Assembly (NCBI RefSeq): GCF_011758805.1
Contig: NZ_JAANOW010000004.1
Coordinates: forward strand, 186,001 to 250,000
DNA: 64,000 nt
Direction of reading: 5' to 3'
From: Mycolicibacterium fluoranthenivorans
GTDB lineage: Bacteria; Actinomycetota; Actinomycetes; Mycobacteriales; Mycobacteriaceae
Part shown: positions 58,813 through 64,000 of the stretch, in pieces
How the letters are laid out: each line of letters starts with the position of its first letter
Position numbering within the stretch: position 1 is the first letter of the stretch
Notes under the pieces: generated by a model
The model's database searches: none
What the model was told of the DNA's origin: nothing
The model's input: the letters and a program-made list of their open reading frames with translations, nothing else
Program-made: the position numbers and the translations under genes

Positions 58813-58834
58813 CATCATGATGTGCACTTTGCAC
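58813..58834. promoter_or_regulatory. Palindromes in the BVMO-PucR intergenic region
   Basis: CATCATGATG (58813-58822) is a perfect palindrome. It is joined to GTGCA-CTT-TGCAC (58822-58834), a five-base inverted repeat. Both are in the 99 bases between the divergent monooxygenase and PucR genes, about 20 bases from the PucR start codon. Good candidate operators for the PucR-type regulator. Confidence 0.45.
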
Positions 58835-58854
58835 CATTCTCCTAGGCTGACCGG

Positions 58855-60081
58855 GTGGAGTGGGCGAAGCCATCACCGCCGGTGCGGGAGCTGATCCGGC
58901 GGTGCGCGCAGATCGTCGTCAATGCCCGCCCCGAGTGGCTCCAGGAGCTCGATGACGCGGTGCTCAACGCCAATCCCGCGATCGGCTCCGATCCCGAACT
59001 CGCCGCCGCCGTCAGTCGCAGCAACCGGGCCAACCTGTTCTTCTGGGGCACCGCCAATGTACGGGACCCCGGCGCACCCGTCCCGCCCAACACCGGACCC
59101 GAGCCCCTGTCCATCGCACGCGAGCTGGTGCGCCGCGGCATCGACGCCTTTCCCCTGGATGCCTATCGGGTCGGCGAAGGGGTGGCGTGGCGGCGACTCA
59201 TGGACATCGCCTTCGACCTGTCCTCCGATCCCGCCGAGCTGCACGAGATGCTGCAGATCTGCTCGCGGTCGATCAGCACGTTCATCGACGCGACCCTGAC
59301 CGGCATCGCCACCCAGATCGAACTCGAACGCGACGAACTCACCCACGGCACCCACGCCGAACGGCGCGAGACCGTCGCGCTCATCCTCGACGGCGCACCC
59401 ATCCCCCGGCAGCGCGCCGAAAGCCGCCTCGGCTACGCATTGACCGGCACCCACACCGCCGTGGTGATCTGGTGCGAGCACCCCGACGGGGACCTGGCCC
59501 AACTCGAGCGGGCCGCCGAGGCAATCGGGCTGGCGGCCGGTGGACGGCGCCCGCTGAGCGTGCTGCCCAGTGTGGCGACCCGCTGGGTGTGGGCACCCGG
59601 CCACATCGAGACCTGCGCGCTGGAAGCACTCGTCGCCCAGTCGCCCGATATCCGGGTGGCGATCGGCTCGACAGCCGAGGGAATCGACGGCTTCCGGCGC
59701 AGCCATTTCGACGCGATCACCACGCAGCAGATGATGGCGAGGCTGCATTCACCGCAACGGCTCGCCTTGTTCACCGACATCCAGCTGGTCGCCCTGATCA
59801 CCGCCGATGCCGCCCGGGCCGCCGAGTTCGTGCACCGGACGCTCGGCGACTTCGAGAACGCGAGTCCCGAACTACAGCACACGGTACGAACATTCGTCGG
59901 CGAACAGTGCAACGCCTCGCGGACGGCCGCACGGCTGTACACCCATCGCAACACCCTGCTGCGGCGGCTGGCACGCGCCGACGAGCTGCTGCCCCGCCCG
60001 CTGGCCGAGCGCAGCGTGGACGTCGCCGTCGCACTGGACGTCGTGCGCTGGAGCGCTCAGTCCAGGACCGCGTCCAGATAG
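58855..60081 (+). CDS. PucR/CdaR-type transcriptional regulator
   Basis: 408 residues, GTG start. Sensor-like region at 1-180, GGDEF-like middle domain, then the PucR C-terminal HTH (HTH_30) [22 protein letters not shown] near residues 355-378. Typical of regulators of catabolic genes. Its position opposite the monooxygenase makes that operon the natural target. The 3' end overlaps the convergent GntR gene by 25 bases. Confidence 0.85.
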   Translation: MEWAKPSPPVRELIRRCAQIVVNARPEWLQELDDAVLNANPAIGSDPELAAAVSRSNRANLFFWGTANVRDPGAPVPPNTGPEPLSIARELVRRGIDAFPLDAYRVGEGVAWRRLMDIAFDLSSDPAELHEMLQICSRSISTFIDATLTGIATQIELERDELTHGTHAERRETVALILDGAPIPRQRAESRLGYALTGTHTAVVIWCEHPDGDLAQLERAAEAIGLAAGGRRPLSVLPSVATRWVWAPGHIETCALEALVAQSPDIRVAIGSTAEGIDGFRRSHFDAITTQQMMARLHSPQRLALFTDIQLVALITADAARAAEFVHRTLGDFENASPELQHTVRTFVGEQCNASRTAARLYTHRNTLLRRLARADELLPRPLAERSVDVAVALDVVRWSAQSRTASR

Positions 60082-60422
60082 CGCAGCGCTTCGGCTTTTC
60101 CGATCCCGAGTTGGCGTGCCGTCTCGGCGAAGGCATGCGCGGCGGCCGCCATCACCGTATCGGCCGGATCCACCCGCGCCACGAATGTGCCGAACCGCCC
60201 ACGGGTTTCGAGAATGCCCGCTGCTTCCAACTCCCGATACGCACGGGCGACGGTGTTGACCGCCAGTCCCACTTGCCCGGCCAGATCGCGCACCGTCGGC
60301 AAGCGAGTGCCCGGCTCCAGCCGGCCATCCCGCACCACATCAATGATCTGGGTCCGTAACTGGTCGAACAAAGGGCTTGCCGACTGCGCGTCCAGCCGGA
60401 CCCACTCCCCCAACCCGGCCAT
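60057..60422 (-). CDS. GntR-family (YtrA-like) regulator
   Basis: 121 residues from ATG at 60420-60422. WHTH at 15-75 ([57 protein letters not shown]), then a short helical tail. Same length as Rv1152 as I remember it. The next gene on the other strand is the sirtuin, 36 bases away. Target unknown. Confidence 0.88.
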   Translation of the reverse strand: MAGLGEWVRLDAQSASPLFDQLRTQIIDVVRDGRLEPGTRLPTVRDLAGQVGLAVNTVARAYRELEAAGILETRGRFGTFVARVDPADTVMAAAAHAFAETARQLGIGKAEALRYLDAVLD

Positions 60423-60458
60423 GTGCCCAGTATCGCCCACACCCGCTACTTTGGTGGT

Positions 60459-61172
60459 GTGCAGGTGACGGTGCTCAGCGGGGCCGGCATGTCCGCCGAG
60501 AGCGGTGTGCCGACGTTTCGCGACGTGGAGACGGGTTTATGGGCGAACGTCGACCCCTACGAGATCTCCAGCAGCGAGGGGTGGCAGCGGCACCCGGAGA
60601 AGGTCTGGGCGTGGTACCTGTGGCGTCACTACATGATGGACGCCGTCCAACCGAACAACGGCCACCGCGCCGTCGCGGCGTGGGAAGACTACGCCGATGT
60701 CCACATCGCCACCCAGAACGTCGACAATCTGCATGAACGCGCCGGCAGCAGCCAGGTCCACCACCTGCATGGCAGCCTGTTCGAATTCCGTTGCGATCGT
60801 TGCCATTTACCGTTCACCGGAGCACTGCCGGCGATGCCGGCGCCGGTCGAGGCCATCGACCCGCCCCGGTGCGCGTGCGGCGGCCTGATCCGGCCCGATG
60901 TGGTGTGGTTCGGCGAAGGCCTGCCCGACGCCGCCTGGAACGGCGCGGTGACTGCGGTGACCGGGGCCGATGTGGTGATCGTGGTGGGTACGTCGTCGAT
61001 CGTCTATCCGGCCGCGGGCCTGCCGGAGGCCGCGCTGGCCAACGGTATCCCCGTCATCGAGGTGAACCCGCAGGCCACGCCCTTGTCGGCGGCCGCGACG
61101 GTGGTGGTGCGGGAGACCGCGGCCAGGGCACTGCCCGGGCTGCTGCAGCGCCTGCCCGCCCTGCTGGGTTAA
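60459..61172 (+). CDS. NAD-dependent protein deacylase (sirtuin)
   Basis: 237 residues from GTG at 60459; an upstream start at 60423 overlaps the GntR gene. Sir2 motifs [35 protein letters not shown], and zinc Cys pairs CDRC and CACG. It removes acetyl or longer acyl groups from lysines, for example on acetyl-CoA synthetases. Length agrees with Rv1151c. The stop shares TTAA with the convergent methyltransferase. Confidence 0.92.
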   Translation: MQVTVLSGAGMSAESGVPTFRDVETGLWANVDPYEISSSEGWQRHPEKVWAWYLWRHYMMDAVQPNNGHRAVAAWEDYADVHIATQNVDNLHERAGSSQVHHLHGSLFEFRCDRCHLPFTGALPAMPAPVEAIDPPRCACGGLIRPDVVWFGEGLPDAAWNGAVTAVTGADVVIVVGTSSIVYPAAGLPEAALANGIPVIEVNPQATPLSAAATVVVRETAARALPGLLQRLPALLG

Positions 61173-61828
61173 CCGGGCCGCACCGCCTGGCCGATCGCGA
61201 ACTCGGCGACCGGCACCGGCACCCACGCCGGGAACGTCAGCTGGCGCCGCGACCTGCTCACCTCGAATCCGGCGGCCACGATCGAGGCTTCGGTATCGCG
61301 GTGGGTGTGGCAATTGCCGAGCAGTCGCGGCCACACCGTCGCGTCGGCCAGCCGCTGTAGCGAGGCGCGCGGGCCCGAGCTGGCGGCGTGTTCCAGATAG
61401 CGCAACTGGCCACCCGGTGAGATCATCGAAAATAGTTGCCGCAGAACGGCATCGGGTTCATCTAACGAGCACAGCACCAGCGAGCACACCACAGCGTCGA
61501 ACATTTTCCCGTCGCTTCGCTCGCCCCAGGAGGGCTGCTGCGCGGCGTAGGTCTCGACGGTGTCGGTGCTGACGGTCACCGGCACGGGCGCCGATTGAGC
61601 CGCACGGACTGCCACTTCGGCAAGCCGGGGTTCGGGTTCGACCGCGACGACCTCGGTGACACCGGTCGGATAATGGGCGAAATTGGTGCCGGTGCCCGCA
61701 CCGACCTCCAGCACCCGGCCGGTCAGTCCCGCGAGGTTCTCCACCCGCAGCCGCCGCAGCGACTCGGGTTCGTGGCCGGACATCACGGTCCACAGCCGGG
61801 CGAAGAACGGATTCTCGATAGTCGTCAT
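61169..61828 (-). CDS. Class I SAM-dependent methyltransferase
   Basis: 219 residues from ATG at 61826-61828 with AGGAG upstream; the ATGA overlap with the TetR stop (61825-61828) supports it. [45 protein letters not shown] and [17 protein letters not shown] match the 10129-10782 methyltransferase. Probably a paralogue. Substrate unknown. Third gene in the MmpL-TetR operon. Confidence 0.85.
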   Translation of the reverse strand: MTTIENPFFARLWTVMSGHEPESLRRLRVENLAGLTGRVLEVGAGTGTNFAHYPTGVTEVVAVEPEPRLAEVAVRAAQSAPVPVTVSTDTVETYAAQQPSWGERSDGKMFDAVVCSLVLCSLDEPDAVLRQLFSMISPGGQLRYLEHAASSGPRASLQRLADATVWPRLLGNCHTHRDTEASIVAAGFEVSRSRRQLTFPAWVPVPVAEFAIGQAVRPG

Positions 61829-62499
61829 CTGAGCTCCTGCAATTTCGCAATGGTCTCTTCCGGGGTGGCGTCCGGACCCACGATGCCGTGAACGATGCGG
61901 CCACAGCACACGGCGCTCAACACGCGGTCGGCGAACTGCTCGGCATCACCCCACGGCAGGTACGGCTTGGCGATCAACAGGGCCGCCACACCGTGCACGG
62001 CGGTCCACAGTTCCAGCGCAGCGGCCGTCGAATCCCCTTGCGGGTATATCCCCTCGGCCATCAGCGTTTCGATCGAGTCACGCATGTGCACGAACGCCGA
62101 ACTGGCCAGGGTCATATCGACGTCACTGCCGGGACTGCCTTCGCCCATCGTCGCGATCCGGTACAGCTGCGGGGTCTCGCGGGCGAACCGCACGTAGGCC
62201 AGCCCCTGGGCGCGCAGCACCTCGATGGTGGAGCTCTTGCCCACCGCGACCCGCTGCATCTCCTCGTCGAGTCTCTCGAAGTACCGGGCGCACACGGCGT
62301 CCAGCAGTGCGTCCTTATCGGCGAAATGCAGGTAGATCGACGGGGAGGTGACACCGACGCGCTGCGCTACCGCCCGGATCGACACCGCTTTCGCGTGACC
62401 CGTCTCCAGGAGTAGTTCGGTGGTCGCGTCGAGGATCTCCTCGCGCAACTGTTCACCGGAGCCGCGGGCAGCCCGCCGGCGTTTGAGAGCTTCAACCAC
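61825..62499 (-). CDS. TetR-family regulator of the MmpL cluster
   Basis: 224 residues from GTG at 62497-62499. HTH EEILDATTELLLETGHAKAV, VSIRAVAQRVGVTSPSIYLHFADKDALL. The C-terminal ligand domain is of the TetR_C_33 kind (VHGVAALLIAKPYLPW). Overlaps the MmpL stop by eight bases and the methyltransferase start by four, so one operon. Likely controls the transporter. Confidence 0.9.
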   Translation of the reverse strand: MVEALKRRRAARGSGEQLREEILDATTELLLETGHAKAVSIRAVAQRVGVTSPSIYLHFADKDALLDAVCARYFERLDEEMQRVAVGKSSTIEVLRAQGLAYVRFARETPQLYRIATMGEGSPGSDVDMTLASSAFVHMRDSIETLMAEGIYPQGDSTAAALELWTAVHGVAALLIAKPYLPWGDAEQFADRVLSAVCCGRIVHGIVGPDATPEETIAKLQELR

Positions 62500-64000
62500 G
62501 CTGACCAGTGTCCGTCACACCGGCGGCCACGGGCTCGCGCCCCTCCGTGTCGTGCTCCCGACCGTTCTCACTGATACCGATCCGCTCGTGCAGCCACGCC
62601 AGCGGCTTCGGCGCCCACCAGTTCCAGCCACCCGCCACGTGCATGAACGCCGGCACCAGCACCATCCGCACCAGGGTGGCATCGACCAGCACCGCCAGTG
62701 TCAGCCCGACGCCGAACATCCGCATGAACGACACCTGTGCGGCGATCAGCGCGGCGAACGAGATCGACATGACCAGCGCGGCGGCGGTGATGACCCGGCC
62801 GGTGCGGGCCAGACCGAGCGCCACCGCCCTGTCGTTTCGCTGCCGGGTCGGCCCGTCCAGGGACAACCAGTACTCCCGGATGCGCGCCGCCAGGAACACC
62901 TCGTAGTCCATCGACAACCCGAACGCGATGCAGAACAACAAGACCGGCATATTGGCCACCAGCGTGCCGGTGGCCGTCGTTCCGAGCGCCGACAGATGTC
63001 CGTCCTGGAAGATCCACACCAGGGCCCCGAACGCTGCGGTGAGCGAAAGCACGTTGAGCACAAGGGCTTTCAGGGGAAGCACCACACTGCCGGTGAGCAG
63101 GAAGAGCAGACCGAAGGTGATCACCGCGATCACGCCGAGCACCCAGGGCAGCCGGGTGGTGATGGCGGTGACGCTGTCGCGGTTGATCTGCGCGATCCCG
63201 CCGAACTCGACGGCACGGCCATCCGGTCCGCTGACGGCGTGCAGCGCGTCGAGCTGCTGCTCGGAGACATCGGAGAACAGTGGCGCGGTGCTGGCCACGG
63301 TGAGGAACGCACTGCCCTCGGCGAGACCGGCAGTCGGCCCCGCGCGGCCCACCTTGCCACCCCCGACGAAGGTGCCGGTCGGGCTGGAGACCGAGGTCAC
63401 CGCGGCGACTTTCGACAGCTGCGCTGCGTAGCGGTCGAGTTCGGCCGGCGTCAGGCCGTCGGCGTCGGGGATGACGGCGGTCACCGCCGTGGCGGAGTTG
63501 TCGGTGAAGTCATTGCGCAACTGGTCGCCGACCTCGTGCGCCGATGCGGAGGTGGGCAGCACCCGGTCGTCGGGGAAGCCCCATTTGACGCCGAGGAACG
63601 GTGCACCGAGCAGCACCAGCAGCGCCGTGACGGCGAGGCCGATCGGAATGGCCCGGCGCATCACGGCACCGGCCCACCGGTACCAGAACAGCTGCTCGAC
63701 CGGTTTGGCGGCGGGAGCGGGCCCGCGCCGGAACAGCCGGCGCACGTTGAGGGCGTCGAGCCGGTCACCGAGAAACCAGATCGCGGCCGGCGTGACGATG
63801 ACGGCCGCCATTGCGGCGAAGCCCACGGTCGCGACGCCGGCGTAGGCGAAGGACTTGAGGAAGTACATCGGGAACAGCAGCATGGCGGCCATCGACAGCG
63901 CCAGCGTCGTCGCCGAGAACAGCACCGTGCGCCCGGCCGTCGCCATGGTGCGGATCAGCGCGCGGTCCCGCGGCTGCCCCTCGGCGAGTTCATCGCGGTA
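62492..64000 (-). CDS. MmpL-family RND transporter, C-terminal part (5' end outside window)
   Basis: The frame is open to the right edge (upstream of base 63946 it continues as YRDELAEGQPRDRALIRTMA with no stop). About 502 residues are visible. FSATTLALSMAAMLLFPMYF, then a periplasmic loop (PTSASAHEVGDQLRNDFTD), a second transmembrane block (VLGVIAVITFGLLFLL, FGLSMDYEVFLAARIREYW) and RTGRVITAAALVMSISFA. The DYE and GLSMDYEVFL motifs carry the proton-relay Asp-Tyr pair. Exports lipids or other molecules; family numbering cannot be assigned. Confidence 0.92.
   Translation of the reverse strand, partial: YRDELAEGQPRDRALIRTMATAGRTVLFSATTLALSMAAMLLFPMYFLKSFAYAGVATVGFAAMAAVIVTPAAIWFLGDRLDALNVRRLFRRGPAPAAKPVEQLFWYRWAGAVMRRAIPIGLAVTALLVLLGAPFLGVKWGFPDDRVLPTSASAHEVGDQLRNDFTDNSATAVTAVIPDADGLTPAELDRYAAQLSKVAAVTSVSSPTGTFVGGGKVGRAGPTAGLAEGSAFLTVASTAPLFSDVSEQQLDALHAVSGPDGRAVEFGGIAQINRDSVTAITTRLPWVLGVIAVITFGLLFLLTGSVVLPLKALVLNVLSLTAAFGALVWIFQDGHLSALGTTATGTLVANMPVLLFCIAFGLSMDYEVFLAARIREYWLSLDGPTRQRNDRAVALGLARTGRVITAAALVMSISFAALIAAQVSFMRMFGVGLTLAVLVDATLVRMVLVPAFMHVAGGWNWWAPKPLAWLHERIGISENGREHDTEGREPVAAGVTDTGQRG

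Overview
The window is high-GC actinobacterial DNA. Its gene content points to a Mycobacterium, most likely a fast-growing environmental species (Mycolicibacterium type). Signature mycobacterial genes are fbiC (coenzyme F420), mshB (mycothiol), pimE and lpqW (phosphatidylinositol mannosides), fdxC, an MmpL-type transporter, a PGRS glycine-rich protein, a DUF732 protein and several Ala/Pro-rich secreted proteins. The gene order dapE-dapD ... dapC-fdxC ... padR-fadH ... fbiC ... mshB ... lpqW-typA ... mutT2-PCD-pimE ... Rv1156-like, Rv1155-like, omt, GntR, sirtuin follows, from memory, the M. tuberculosis Rv1202 to Rv1151c segment. No rRNA, tRNA, CRISPR array, insertion sequence or replication origin was seen.

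Layout. 1-1446: edge of a lower-GC accessory patch with a truncated lipoprotein made of two similar halves and a frameshifted WXG-like gene. 1430-11890: ABC-F protein, divergent dapE/dapD, lipoprotein alpha-galactosidase, fadD36 plus VOC protein, Nudix hydrolase, PGRS protein with a signal peptide instead of a PE domain, methyltransferase, hydrolase-LuxR fusion. 12028-18456: secreted protein, fused proline catabolic enzyme PutA with a divergent LysR regulator, then dapC-fdxC. 18700-25075: PadR-fadH pair, YceI, DUF2231 membrane protein, fbiC. 25260-32771: two alike secreted low-complexity proteins flanking mshB, a ClC channel and lpqW. 32783-39069: typA, two small cysteine-containing proteins, and a LysR/permease/PrpF-isomerase cassette where M. 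tuberculosis carries narGHJI. 39077-43634: mutT2, pterin dehydratase, pimE, two secreted proteins, small DUF1059-like protein, HhH-GPD protein.

43740-54408: DUF732 protein, then a LytS-type kinase and LytTR regulator translationally coupled to a small membrane protein and a sodium:solute symporter, an RclA-like flavoprotein, a second symporter pair (DUF485 plus ActP-like), an MFS exporter and a membrane acyltransferase. 54438-64000: F420/PPOX-fold protein, DUF1697, Omt-like methyltransferase, an EthA-like Baeyer-Villiger monooxygenase coupled to an esterase/hydrolase and facing a PucR-type regulator, GntR regulator, sirtuin, and a methyltransferase-TetR-MmpL overlapping set that runs off the right edge.

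Cooperation between genes. dapC, dapD and dapE are all succinylase-branch steps to meso-diaminopimelate (cell wall and lysine). fbiC supplies the F420 precursor that proteins like the 54438-54881 product may bind. lpqW and pimE act in PIM/LAM synthesis. The monooxygenase and hydrolase form a ketone-to-ester-to-acid pair. Genes are tightly packed: many four-base start/stop overlaps imply translational coupling, and several convergent pairs overlap or share hairpins at their ends.
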